From Candidatus Cloacimonadota bacterium (lineage in GTDB: Bacteria > Cloacimonadota > Cloacimonadia > Cloacimonadales > Cloacimonadaceae), in the NCBI GenBank assembly GCA_029781115.1, contig JAKOXG010000020.1:62001-126000 (forward strand): a stretch of DNA of 64,000 nucleotides, in the 5' to 3' direction. Within the stretch, counting starts at the first letter, position 1. Each line of letters starts with the position of its first letter. Shown piece after piece: positions 55,016 through 63,724 of the stretch. Below the pieces are notes generated by a model. That model was not told the DNA's origin. It made no database searches and saw only the letters and a program-made list of their open reading frames with translations. The position numbers were made by a program, and so were the translations under genes.

Positions 55016-56923
55016 ATGACCAATATTAAAAATATCAACCCCCGGGGAATGCCCAAAGCGTTCCCCAAGGGGCTTTTGCTACTGCTCCTGATCCTGGCCA
55101 TCAGCGGCAGCCTCTTTGCTCAAAGGGGTGCCCGCTACGCCCAGGAAGGAGTGGAATACTACAACCGTGGCCAATACGACCGTGCCATCAGCGAGTTTAT
55201 CGCCGCAGATAAAGCCGCAGGCGGCAGTGTGCCACTATATCACTATTGGCTGGCAAGGTTGCATATCGCCGTGCAGGACGTCCCCAACGCCCTGATCTGG
55301 ATGGATAAATATCTGGAAAGTGGCGATGATACCCATGTAAGGGAGATCAGGGGCTATCAGGAGATTCTCCATCATTCGGATAAAATCTTCCGCAGCGTTG
55401 AACAACGCGCCCTGCCCTCCTACTTGGGCAGCCGCAATTCAGATTACGGCGCCGTCATGCAACCCCAAGGCAACTACCTGTATTTCACCTCCTTGCGTCC
55501 CAGCAGAAAGGACAAGGAAAACATCTGGTATGCCGAAGCCTTCCAAAGCGGATACGGAAGCCCCGAGCTCGTCAGATCCTGGGCTACCGATGCCAACGAA
55601 GCCATCGGCTCATTTTCCACGGATGGCAAAACCGCCTATCTCTTTGGAAACTACGATAAAGGCAGGATAGATGGAGACATCTATACCAGCACCCATGATG
55701 GTGAAAGATGGTCGAAACCGCAGAACCTCGAAGCGGTCAATTCACCCGCCGTGGACACACACCCCTTCGTCTTTGAAGACAAGATCATGTTTTTCACCTC
55801 TTCCCGCGAAGGCGGCTATGGCGGCACAGACATCTGGTATTCCCTCAAGGTGGACGGAGAATGGCAAGAACCCGTCAACGCCGGCCCCCAGATCAATACA
55901 GCAAACAACGAGCAAACACCTGCCCTCATCTGTATTGAAGAAAACCTCCTGGTGGATGGAGAAGTGAAGCGCTACCGCGAATATGCCCTCTTCTTTGCCT
56001 CGGATGGACACATCGGCTTTGGCGGCTACGACCTCTTCAAGGCCGTGCACGAAGGCCCGGGCTGGAACAGTTGGAACCTGCCCCAAAACCTCGGCCTGCC
56101 GATCAACTCCATCAGAGACGACAGATACTTCAACCTCTGCTCAGATTCAAACCAGATCTTCTTCAGCAGCGATCGGGGCGCCGCCAGTTTTGAAAAAATG
56201 TTTGTGGCTTATGCCGACTTCACCATCCCCGGCTACAAAGTGCAGGAAGGCGAGGATGGAGATCGCATCTACGTGCCTGTAGAATCCGAGTTTGACGAAG
56301 ACCAGAAAAGACGAACCATCACCTTTATGGGCAGGCTTACCGACGAACAGGGAAATCCCGTCGTGGCCGATATCACCTTCAGTGGCTATCCGGATGGCAT
56401 GCTCAATAAAAAGGTGGTTACCACCGATGAAAACGGCTACTACGAAATCACCGTCCCCTGGGCAGATCCCTACCACGTGATGATCAATCCCGATGGTTAT
56501 ATGCTGCACCAGCAAAGGGTCCCCGCACCCAAGGACGACAAACCCGTGGAGCTCAACTTTGTCATCAAACCTCTGGTGCTCGATAAGGTATTTGTCTTCA
56601 ACAACATCCAATTTGATTTTGACAAAGCCACCATCAAATCAGAATCACACGAGATCCTCAACGACATCGTGATCACCATGCTCAACAACCCCGAGGTCTC
56701 TCTGGAAATCTCAGGACACACCTGCAGCATCGGTGATGCGGATTACAACCAGGGACTCTCAGAAAGACGCGCCAAAGCCGTGGTCGACTACCTGGTAGGT
56801 AAGAAGATCGGAAGAAAACGCTTGCAGTATAAGGGCTACGGAGAATCCAAACCTCTGAACGACAATGGAACCCCCGAAAAACGCGCCCTCAACCGCCGCG
56901 TCGAAGTCAAAGTGATAAACTAA
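55016..56923 (+). CDS. PorE-like OmpA-family protein (TPR, PD40/WD40, CRD, OmpA)
   Basis: The 635-residue product has an N-terminal signal segment (about 16-36) and TPR-like helices (about 40-110, YYNRGQYDRAISEFIAADKA). PD40/WD40-type beta-propeller blades follow (about 130-410, LYFTSLRPSRKDKENIWYAE, IMFFTSSREGGYGGTDIWYS). A carboxypeptidase-regulatory-like domain (about 430-515) precedes the C-terminal OmpA peptidoglycan-binding domain (about 525-635; GHTCSIGDADYNQGLSERRA). This domain order is that of PorE, a T9SS component of Porphyromonas. It probably anchors the export machine to the cell wall. It follows the PorV-like gene by 21 bp and precedes a strong terminator. Confidence 0.85.
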   Translation: MTNIKNINPRGMPKAFPKGLLLLLLILAISGSLFAQRGARYAQEGVEYYNRGQYDRAISEFIAADKAAGGSVPLYHYWLARLHIAVQDVPNALIWMDKYLESGDDTHVREIRGYQEILHHSDKIFRSVEQRALPSYLGSRNSDYGAVMQPQGNYLYFTSLRPSRKDKENIWYAEAFQSGYGSPELVRSWATDANEAIGSFSTDGKTAYLFGNYDKGRIDGDIYTSTHDGERWSKPQNLEAVNSPAVDTHPFVFEDKIMFFTSSREGGYGGTDIWYSLKVDGEWQEPVNAGPQINTANNEQTPALICIEENLLVDGEVKRYREYALFFASDGHIGFGGYDLFKAVHEGPGWNSWNLPQNLGLPINSIRDDRYFNLCSDSNQIFFSSDRGAASFEKMFVAYADFTIPGYKVQEGEDGDRIYVPVESEFDEDQKRRTITFMGRLTDEQGNPVVADITFSGYPDGMLNKKVVTTDENGYYEITVPWADPYHVMINPDGYMLHQQRVPAPKDDKPVELNFVIKPLVLDKVFVFNNIQFDFDKATIKSESHEILNDIVITMLNNPEVSLEISGHTCSIGDADYNQGLSERRAKAVVDYLVGKKIGRKRLQYKGYGESKPLNDNGTPEKRALNRRVEVKVIN

Positions 56924-56948
56924 GCAATATCCCAATCTATAAAATCGG

Positions 56949-56978
56949 GGCCACTCACAGCGAGTGGCCTCTTTTTTA
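56949..56978 (+). terminator. Terminator after the PorE-like gene
   Basis: An 8-bp stem GGCCACTC / GAGTGGCC (56949-56956, 56962-56969) with a 5-base loop is followed by TCTTTTTT. Confidence 0.95.
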
Positions 56979-57270
56979 TGTATGGTCGCTTGCCATAGCG
57001 ACCAAGCAAAGGTAGCCGGCGGTCGCTGAACCGCCGCATGCAAGCGCAGCTTGCAGCTCAAAATTGCCAGCGCAGCTGGCTTCTCTCTCTGCTTGCATGT
57101 GCTCCATCTACTCACCAAAATCTCCCATCTATCTGCTACCGTCAGGTGACTGATGACTGACTACTGGCTACTGACGACTTGAGAAAGCATCAAGCTCCGC
57201 TTGATTGCGGCGGTTCGGCGACCGCCGGCTACGAGGTTGGTCGGTTCAGCAACCAACCCTACCTCTTTAC
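56979..57270. repeat. Mosaic of hairpin repeat modules
   Basis: Modules seen elsewhere recur here. GGTCGCTTGCCATAGCGACC (56983-57002) is a hairpin. GTAGCCGGCGGTCGCTGAAC is an inverted copy of the GCGGCGGT...CCGGCTAC block. GCAAGCGCAGCTTGC and GCCAGCGCAGCTGGC are short palindromes. ATCAAGCTCCGCTTGAT (57190) is followed by GCGGCGGTTCGGCGACCGCC and by GGTCGGTTCAGCAACCAACC plus CTAC (57239). No gene is present between the terminator and the CRISPR leader. Confidence 0.8.
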
Positions 57271-57479
57271 CGGGCGCTATTTTACTTGACCCACATCCGT
57301 GGTTTGCGCAAATATTGCTTTTTCACCCTCGCTGACCCCCTGCCAAAAGCTGCCTCCACTTCCCCTTCGCCCCTGCTCCTAACTGCCTCATTTCCTACTC
57401 GTTACTTGTTCGAGGAGCAGGAGAGCAGCAGGGAAGGAGTTGGCAGGCCGCATGAAATGGGCATTTGAGGGGTATCGAA

Positions 57480-57980
57480 AAAGTCAGTTTTGGGTTATAC
57501 TTTTATGAGTAGAGGTCAAATTTTCCAAAATGGGTGGCTTTTTCGCTGTCCGATCAAGGGGAAATTCACGGGAAAATGAGTCTGGTTTTTTTGCAAGGAG
57601 AATTTGCTTGACAGATTGATGAGGATGAGAGATAGTGACCTCAGGTGTCGTCGGTTGCTTGTAAAAGCAAAAGGCTGATACGCATCCAAAGCTATGTTTA
57701 TGTGGACATTTTGTTCCGCTAACCATGGACAAACAATACAAATAGATAAACGAGAAGGTACGATGATTTGCAAGGAAAAAGTCAAAACAGCTAACAGCCT
57801 GATAAATAGGCAAGTTACGGATTTCAGAAAGGAAATCATCGGGAAAGCTGTAACTGCTGATTTTGCAATGTGTTGCAAAAAGCGTTTTGACATGACCCCC
57901 ACCCTCAACTTCCACAAAGGGCATCATCGTCCGAAACGCCTTCGTAGCTTATTGGAAATAAAGGAATTAAAATGGCTGCA
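57480..57980 (+). promoter_or_regulatory. Probable CRISPR leader
   Basis: The 500 bp before the first repeat are AT-richer than the surroundings and have no credible gene, though short frames occur on both strands. The degenerate repeats are at the other (right) end of the array, and the repeat ends with ATTGAGAC on this strand, so transcription is expected left to right with the leader here. The transcription start is not visible. Confidence 0.6.
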
Positions 57981-59054
57981 GTCTGAAAGCATGTGACCCG
58001 TTCGAGGGGATTGAGACTTTTGATTGTTGGAGCATTATCTCTGAACGCTGTTTGCCGTCTGAAAGCATGTGACCCGTTCGAGGGGATTGAGACTGTCCAA
58101 TAGAGAATGCTTTTCCATTTTTTTCAATCTTGTCTGAAAGCATGTGACCCGTTCGAGGGGATTGAGACGATTTAGTCTGATTCGAGTAATTTCATTCAAA
58201 GACTCTGTCTGAAAGCATGTGACCCGTTCGAGGGGATTGAGACCACACATCCTTACTTCTATTTGTTTCATTTGCTATGTCTGAAAGCATGTGACCCGTT
58301 CGAGGGGATTGAGACACGTACTGGAGAACCTTCTCTTCGTAGGAACCTTCTACAGTCTGAAAGCATGTGACCCGTTCGAGGGGATTGAGACAGTGACGGG
58401 GCTGCGACAGGCTTCGCAGATTGTTTTCATTGTCTGAAAGCATGTGACCCGTTCGAGGGGATTGAGACCATTGCGCATCGGTAAGTGTTTCGACATACTC
58501 TGCGTCTGAAAGCATGTGACCCGTTCGAGGGGATTGAGACTTTTTGAGCCTATATCCGCTATGTTCGGTGTTTGCACTGTGAGTCTGAAAGCATGTGACC
58601 CGTTCGAGGGGATTGAGACAAAGGCACCAGGTGCCTTCATGGGTTATAGTTTTCGCCATTGTCTGAAAGCATGTGACCCGTTCGAGGGGATTGAGACCTA
58701 CTAACTTCTCCCCAAACTCCAAGTGAATTTGGTCTGAAAGCATGTGACCCGTTCGAGGGGATTGAGACCGTCATGTGGTCGAAAAAGCCGCCGAGATTGT
58801 AAGTCTGAAAGCATGTGACCCGTTCGAGGGGATTGAGACATACTCATGACTCCAATTTCTGGATACAGCGACTGAGTCTGAAAGCATGTGACCCGTTCGA
58901 GGGGATTGAGACATTAAACCAGGTTAAAGGTTTGCATCAATAACCGTAAGTCTGAAAGCATGTGACCCGTTCGAGGGGATTGAGACAGAAAAGACTCCGA
59001 AATAACACACTCAAATTTTGATTGTCTGAAAGCATGTGACCCGTTCGAGGGGAT
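57981..59054 (+). CRISPR. CRISPR array, 14 intact 37-bp repeats plus a truncated 15th
   Basis: The repeat is 37 bp, starting GTCTGAAAGCATGTGACC and ending CGAGGGGATTGAGAC, with GTC/GAC at the two ends. Intact copies start at 57981, 58057, 58132, 58207, 58279, 58355, 58432, 58504, 58583, 58661, 58732, 58803, 58876 and 58950. A 15th copy (59024) is identical for 31 bp, then changes into the GCCAGCTGCGCTGGC repeat module. The spacers are 34-42 bp and all different. The 3' end ATTGAGAC fits the 8-base handle of type I or III systems. No cas gene is present in the window, so processing proteins must be encoded elsewhere. Confidence 0.98.
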
Positions 59055-59402
59055 GGGGCCAGCTGCGCTGGCAGTTGTGAGTTCTTAAGTTGTGAGTTGT
59101 GAGTGACCTGACGGTGGCGGATAGATGGGAGATTTTGGTTGACAGCTTGGTGTGGTTTTTTAGTCTGGAACCCGACCCGTTCGAGGGGATTGAGACTCAC
59201 GTGGGTTGTCTTGCCAATCCAAAGCCTCATCTGGGTCTGAAAGCATGTGACCGGTGCCAGCTGCGCTGGCAAGAGGGAGAGATGGAGTGATTGAGAGAGG
59301 GAGAGAAGCCAGCTGCGCCGGCAATGACCCGTTCGAGGGGATTGAGACATGCGCAGGTGTTCCTTTGTGTTTGTGAGCTTAGGTGTCTGAAAGCCTGTGA
59401 CC
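59055..59402 (+). CRISPR. Degenerate distal end of the CRISPR array
   Basis: Three damaged repeats remain: 59163-59195 (GTCTGGAACCCGACCCG then the normal end), 59235-59348 (split by a 72-bp insertion) and 59385-59402 (first 18 bp, one mismatch). They are separated by spacer-sized stretches of about 39 bp (59196-59234) and 36 bp (59349-59384). This is the trailer end, where old repeats are expected to decay. Confidence 0.85.
59253..59324 (+). mobile_element. 72-bp miniature element inserted in a CRISPR repeat
   Basis: The insertion interrupts a repeat and is flanked by TGACC on both sides (59248-59252 and 59325-59329), which would be a 5-bp target-site duplication because the intact repeat has TGACC once. 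The element has near-palindromic ends (TGCCAGCTGCGCTGGCA and GCCAGCTGCGCCGGCA) around a purine-rich core (AAGAGGGAGAGATGGAGTGA). It is too short to encode a transposase. Confidence 0.75.
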
Positions 59403-59473
59403 GGTGCCAGCTGCGCTGGCAAGAGGGAGAGATGGAGTGATTGAGAGAGGGAGGGAAGCCAGCTGCGCTGGCA
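59403..59473 (+). mobile_element. Second copy of the 72-bp element at the same repeat position
   Basis: After the first 18 bp of another repeat (59385-59402) the sequence GGTGCCAGCTGCGCTGGCAA and its purine-rich core follow, almost identical to 59253-59324. The right half of the repeat is missing; other modules (CAAGCTGCGCTTGCATGCGG) come next. This could be an independent insertion at the same site or a duplication of the interrupted repeat followed by loss. Confidence 0.65.
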
Positions 59474-59699
59474 GATTTTCTGCAAGCTGCGCTTGCATGC
59501 GGCGGTGTGGGGAGCGAGGGCATGTGAGGTTGGTCGGTGCGGCTAACGCCGGTACCTTCGGTGCTCAGCGAGCGACCCTACTGCGGCGCTTCAGCGACCG
59601 CCCGTTCAGAGGCGAGTATGCCAGAAAGTAATTGACATGTAGGCACAGTTTGAAAACGGTGGTCTTATCACGAATGTAGAGACGGCGATACCAATCATC
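59474..59699. repeat. Hairpin modules before the radical SAM gene
   Basis: GCAAGCTGCGCTTGC (59482) is a palindrome. The block GGTTGGTCGGTGCGGCTAAC and AGCGAGCGACCCTACTGCGG belong to the same hairpin-plus-CCCTAC family as elsewhere. No gene is visible and no clear ribosome site precedes the ATG at 59700. A TTGACA (59633-59638) could be a -35 element but no matching -10 is obvious. Confidence 0.55.
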
Positions 59700-60890
59700 A
59701 TGAAACACAAGACCAAGACCCTGATCTTTCCCATCTTTTTGCCCATGCAAGGCTGCAAAGAGAGGTGCATCTATTGTGATCAGAATCTGATTACATCGGA
59801 TAAGGGTATAAACTATGCTGAGCAGCTGAAGCTGGCCAAATCCTTCTTGCAGGCGCATCGTGGTACCCAGAGGCAGGTGGCCTTTTATGGAGGGACATTC
59901 ACGGGTTTGGAGCAGGGCAAAAGGGATGAGCTTATTGGCGAATTGAGGGACTATCTGGATGCTGAGGCCAGTTTCAGGATTTCCACGCATCCTTTGTTTA
60001 TCAATGAGGAGATCATTTCCTGGTGCAAAGAGAGCAGGATCAAGACGGTTGAACTTGGCATTCAGGATTTTGATGGTGAGGTGCTGAGGGCTTCAGGGCG
60101 CAATTATACCACGGAGGAGGCGATCACCGCTTGCAGATTGGTCAAGGAAGCGGGTCTGGAACTGGGGGTGCAATTGATGCCGGGTTTGCCGGGAGCGAGG
60201 AGTGGGAAAGAGGGGGAAAAGCAGGCGGAGACTGCAGAGAGACATCAAACGTCGTTTGATTGCGGCGGTTTGGCAACCGCCGGCTACAAGAGCGCAGTCT
60301 GTTCATGGTCGGTTCAGCAACCGCCCGTACAGGTCGCTAAGGGCAAGCGACCATACCGGAACGAGCATCCGGATTTTGGAGATAGCGTCAGCGACTCACA
60401 ACTCACAACTCACAACTCACAACTGGTTAATCAGGCTGTCGTGGCGAGTTTGCAGCCGCATTTCCTGCGTCTCTATCCTGTGATTGTGATCCGGGGCACG
60501 GTGTTGCATCAGATGTGGCTGAGGGGAGAATATCAGCCCTTGAGTTTGGAAGAGGCGGTGCATCAGTGTGCTGACTGGCAGCAGGTCTGTGATGAGGCGC
60601 AGGTGAAGGTGATCAAGATGGGCTTGCCTTCGCAGATGGATCAGAGCAGTATTGTAGCGGGTCCCTGGCATCCGGCCTTTGGTCAGTTGGTGCAGGCGGA
60701 GCTCTTGGTGCGCTCTTTGGAGCAGGAATATAGCTCTGTTTCGATAATAAAACTGGACAAAAAACAATGGGCGCTAATCATGGCGAACAATAAGATGTAT
60801 CTTGAGGTTTTGCAAAAGCGGCTACCGGGTTGTAGGCTGCTGCCTCCGACTGCGGATTCTGCCCATGCAAAGCGTCAGAGACAGGTTTGA
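59700..60890 (+). CDS. Radical SAM (Elp3-like) protein interrupted in frame by repeat modules
   Basis: The 396-residue product begins FPIFLPMQGCKERCIYCDQ, the CX3CX2C iron-sulfur motif of radical SAM enzymes in the Elp3-like family, followed by VAFYGGTFTGL and GIQDFDGEVLRASGRNYTTE. The conserved LGVQLMPGLPG ends at residue 165. Residues about 166-243 (60195-60425) are then encoded by intergenic repeat modules, and the family sequence resumes with VVASLQPHFLRLYPVIVIRG. The insertion keeps the frame and contains no stop. Length without the insertion (about 320) fits the family. Whether the enzyme still folds is unknown; the insertion lies in a loop after the barrel strand that carries MPGLPG. 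The in vivo role of this family is not established here. Confidence 0.8.
   Translation: MKHKTKTLIFPIFLPMQGCKERCIYCDQNLITSDKGINYAEQLKLAKSFLQAHRGTQRQVAFYGGTFTGLEQGKRDELIGELRDYLDAEASFRISTHPLFINEEIISWCKESRIKTVELGIQDFDGEVLRASGRNYTTEEAITACRLVKEAGLELGVQLMPGLPGARSGKEGEKQAETAERHQTSFDCGGLATAGYKSAVCSWSVQQPPVQVAKGKRPYRNEHPDFGDSVSDSQLTTHNSQLVNQAVVASLQPHFLRLYPVIVIRGTVLHQMWLRGEYQPLSLEEAVHQCADWQQVCDEAQVKVIKMGLPSQMDQSSIVAGPWHPAFGQLVQAELLVRSLEQEYSSVSIIKLDKKQWALIMANNKMYLEVLQKRLPGCRLLPPTADSAHAKRQRQV
60195..60425 (+). repeat. Repeat modules inserted within the radical SAM coding sequence
   Basis: In order there are: purine-rich AGGAGTGGGAAAGAGGGGG; CATCAAACGTCGTTTGATTG hairpin (60243); GCGGCGGTTTGGCAACCGCC then GGCTAC; GGTCGGTTCAGCAACCGCCC; GGTCGCTAAGGGCAAGCGACC-type hairpin (60331); and four tandem ACTCACA repeats (about 60393-60422). 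All have close relatives in the non-coding mosaics at 10309-10390 and 57188-57265. Confidence 0.85.
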
Positions 60891-60926
60891 AATAAGATGA
60901 AATATGTATATTTAGGAGAGTATCAG

Positions 60927-62483
60927 ATGAAACGACCAGTCTTGTTTCTCTTGGTTATCCTGCTATTTTTGGTAGTCGGTTGTGAAATCAAGAAACCGGT
61001 TTTCCCTGAGTGGGATCTGAATTTGAGAGTTCCTCTGATGAACAGGAGCTTTTTTGTTTCCGATCTCGTGGACAGCGTGAATATCGTGCTCGGGGATGAT
61101 GATGTATTGGTATTGAGGGGTACGGGCTTTGCCTACACTCAGGAAGATACCAAGGTGCGCTTTACACCTCAGGTTAATGCCTCCGGTGTGCCTTTGGTCT
61201 CGGGTGTAAATCCGCCACTCAGCTTTCCCATCGCAGATGCGCAAAACAGGGTGGAGCTGTGGTATGGCGTGATCAGCGCCGGAGCGGTGAAGGTGCGCTT
61301 CAATAATATCAATCCTCAGACGCAGCAGGCCAAGCTCACTTTCAACGGTATCTACTTGCCGAATGGCAGTGCTTTTGAGATAGAATATGATGGCAATACA
61401 GATTGGGTAAGCTATCCCCTGGCTGGTTACGGTATTGGCAATGCGGATTTATCGGCACAATTTGACCAGATGAATGTGAATGTTACGGTGAGTTCCAGCC
61501 TGCCCAATGGCACGGTGGTGGGAAGCGTGGATGTGCAGCTCAATGAGCGGATCAACTTTAGTGAAATGCATGGCAAGCTCAATGATTTCGATATCCCCGC
61601 CTTGGAAAATGCCGGCACAATCTCTATCGATTATCCCGAAAATCTGGAGAATACCGTCCGGCTTATGGAAGCCAAGCTGAAGCTCATTGTCCAAAACGAG
61701 GTGGGCTTTATGTGTGAGATTCAGGGCGCCATCAAAGCTGAAAGGACGGATAGCGGTCAACAGGTGATAGTGCCGCTGGTGAATGATGATGGCACTGCGA
61801 TGATCGTGCCGGCAGCAGATGCAAATGGAGCCGGCACCGAAGTGTTTACCTTGGAAAACGGCATAGGCAACATGATGCAGATCATGCCAAACAAGATCAG
61901 CCTCATCAATATGAAATACGTCTTGAGACCTGATCTGATGTCAGGAATCGGCTCCATCCGCTCCACGGAGAGATTGCTGTGCAACTATCAGGTGGATGTG
62001 CCTTTCACGATGATATTCTTTGATAATTACCTCAAATTGAAGCACCCCATTGAGCTGTCGATAGATAAAGACAACCGCAGGATGTTTGAAAACAACATCG
62101 GTGAAGCAGATTTGCAGTTTTTGGTGCTCAACAATCTGCCGCTGGGCTGCGAAATGCAGATGATCTTTTCCGAGCAGAGAGATGTGGATCACCTGGATTC
62201 CAGCACCTATCTGATGAAAAAAGTGGTGACGCTGCACTCCAAACAATGGGTGGAAAACAACCCCAATGACCCAAGCGTGAACAGCGATGGTGAGCAGCTG
62301 ATCAGCTTTAAGCTCACTCAGGATGAGATGAATATCTTCTCCAAGCCCACCATCTACCTCAACCTGGTGTTCAACATGGAGGGATCAAATGGACAACAGG
62401 TCAGCATCAAAGGCACTACTGCAGATCACGTCAGAGTGAAAAGCATGATCAAAGCCAAGCTGCACGTGACGGAGGATATATGA
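60927..62483 (+). CDS. Hypothetical lipoprotein
   Basis: The 518-residue product starts at the ATG at 60927, with TTAGGAGAG as ribosome site; an ATG at 60897 in the same frame would put ten extra residues before the signal. A lipobox (LFLVVGC, Cys19) predicts a lipid-anchored protein. The mature part is beta-rich without recognised enzymatic motifs (EWDLNLRVPLMNRSFFVSDL near the N-terminus). It overlaps the next gene, an outer-membrane barrel, by four bases (ATGA), so the two probably act together at the outer membrane. Confidence 0.8.
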   Translation: MKRPVLFLLVILLFLVVGCEIKKPVFPEWDLNLRVPLMNRSFFVSDLVDSVNIVLGDDDVLVLRGTGFAYTQEDTKVRFTPQVNASGVPLVSGVNPPLSFPIADAQNRVELWYGVISAGAVKVRFNNINPQTQQAKLTFNGIYLPNGSAFEIEYDGNTDWVSYPLAGYGIGNADLSAQFDQMNVNVTVSSSLPNGTVVGSVDVQLNERINFSEMHGKLNDFDIPALENAGTISIDYPENLENTVRLMEAKLKLIVQNEVGFMCEIQGAIKAERTDSGQQVIVPLVNDDGTAMIVPAADANGAGTEVFTLENGIGNMMQIMPNKISLINMKYVLRPDLMSGIGSIRSTERLLCNYQVDVPFTMIFFDNYLKLKHPIELSIDKDNRRMFENNIGEADLQFLVLNNLPLGCEMQMIFSEQRDVDHLDSSTYLMKKVVTLHSKQWVENNPNDPSVNSDGEQLISFKLTQDEMNIFSKPTIYLNLVFNMEGSNGQQVSIKGTTADHVRVKSMIKAKLHVTEDI

Positions 62484-63724
62484 AGCGGATATCTTTCCTG
62501 CTGTTGATCTCGCTGTTGGCTCTGCCCCTGATGGCCAGCAGCTTTACCGGAAGACCCATGATGTTTGCCGGCAGCTATATGATGCGTGCCTATGGCAGCG
62601 AGGCAAACTACTGGAACCCCGCACTGGTGGATTTTGAAAAGATAGACTTTTGGTGGCCACTCCTGGATACGGGCGTGCTCATTTCCAACAATACCTTTGA
62701 TCTGGATTTTTACAACCGCGTCATGGGAAAAGGCGAAATCTCAAAAGAGGATAAAGACTTGCTGATCCAGAATATGGATGGCAACCTCAGAGTGAATATG
62801 CTGGCGCAAACGAACTTACTGGGCTTCAATATCGGTGGCGCAGCCCTCTCGGCATCATTGCACAACTACAACCGGGCTGCCTTCAGCGAAAACTACCTCA
62901 AACTCTTGCTCTATGGCAATGAAGAAGAGGAATACCTCTTCAGCAACAAGCACAACAACCTGGCCTCCATCTCGTTTGCGGATGTTACAGTGGGCATGGG
63001 AGCAATACGCATACCACTGCCTGAGAAATATCCGGATATCAATTTTGGCTGGTCTGGCAGCTTACTGCTGGGAATCCACGAGCTGAAAACCACGCGCTTC
63101 GACGGTGTGTTCCGCTCCAATTTTGATGGACTCAAGCTCCAGCAGGATGTGGTGTTGAGAAAGGGCGTGGGTGGCTTTGGCTTCAAAGGCATGATAGGCT
63201 TTGCCACCAGTCCTGCGGAAAACCTCGATGTCGGGCTCACGCTGGATAACATCTTGGGCAATATCCAATGGATGCTGGGTAAACAAGAAACACACTACAA
63301 GATCAGTGCAGACAGCATCTATGTGGCAGACCTGGAAAGTGAGTTTTATGTGCGTGAAGAAGTGGACCGCAATATCAAATCCTACAGTACCAGGTTCCCG
63401 ATGGAAGTGGCACTGGGCGCCTTGTATGATGCCAAAATGGTGAGCCTGTCAGCAGACCTCAGGCAGGGATTTGGCGAATCGCCGCTTACCTCAAAGACCG
63501 GAACGCTCAGCGTGGGAGCTGAGTTTAAACAGCTTGACTTTTTGCCCATCAGGTTGGGATTTTCCACCGGCAACAGCATCGCCCCCTGGCGGGTGGCCTA
63601 TTCAGTGGGACTGCGTGCCAAGCCGATAGAGTTGAGCTTTGGCGTGCAATCCGTTCAGTCCCTGTTTCCGGGCTACAAAACCAAAGGTGTATCCTTCGCA
63701 CTCTCGTTTAGAACTGGTATTTGA
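62480..63724 (+). CDS. Outer-membrane beta-barrel protein (DUF5723/PorV-like)
   Basis: The 414-residue product has a signal peptide (MKRISFLLLISLLALPLMA) and an N-terminal segment GSYMMRAYGSEANYWNPALV similar in layout to PorV/PorQ-type and DUF5723 barrels. Alternating strands continue to the end (GVSFALSFRTGI). It follows the lipoprotein gene with a four-base overlap and is overlapped by one base by the next gene. The cargo or substrate is unknown. Confidence 0.75.
   Translation: MKRISFLLLISLLALPLMASSFTGRPMMFAGSYMMRAYGSEANYWNPALVDFEKIDFWWPLLDTGVLISNNTFDLDFYNRVMGKGEISKEDKDLLIQNMDGNLRVNMLAQTNLLGFNIGGAALSASLHNYNRAAFSENYLKLLLYGNEEEEYLFSNKHNNLASISFADVTVGMGAIRIPLPEKYPDINFGWSGSLLLGIHELKTTRFDGVFRSNFDGLKLQQDVVLRKGVGGFGFKGMIGFATSPAENLDVGLTLDNILGNIQWMLGKQETHYKISADSIYVADLESEFYVREEVDRNIKSYSTRFPMEVALGALYDAKMVSLSADLRQGFGESPLTSKTGTLSVGAEFKQLDFLPIRLGFSTGNSIAPWRVAYSVGLRAKPIELSFGVQSVQSLFPGYKTKGVSFALSFRTGI

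Noticed and set aside
57694-57996. A 100-codon frame ending inside the first CRISPR repeat
   Set aside because: It lies in the probable leader and ends in repeat sequence; no homology recognised. A short unknown gene cannot be fully excluded.
58035-59485. Minus-strand frames with repeated LNPLERVTCFQT segments
   Set aside because: They are translations of the CRISPR repeats, not a repeat protein.
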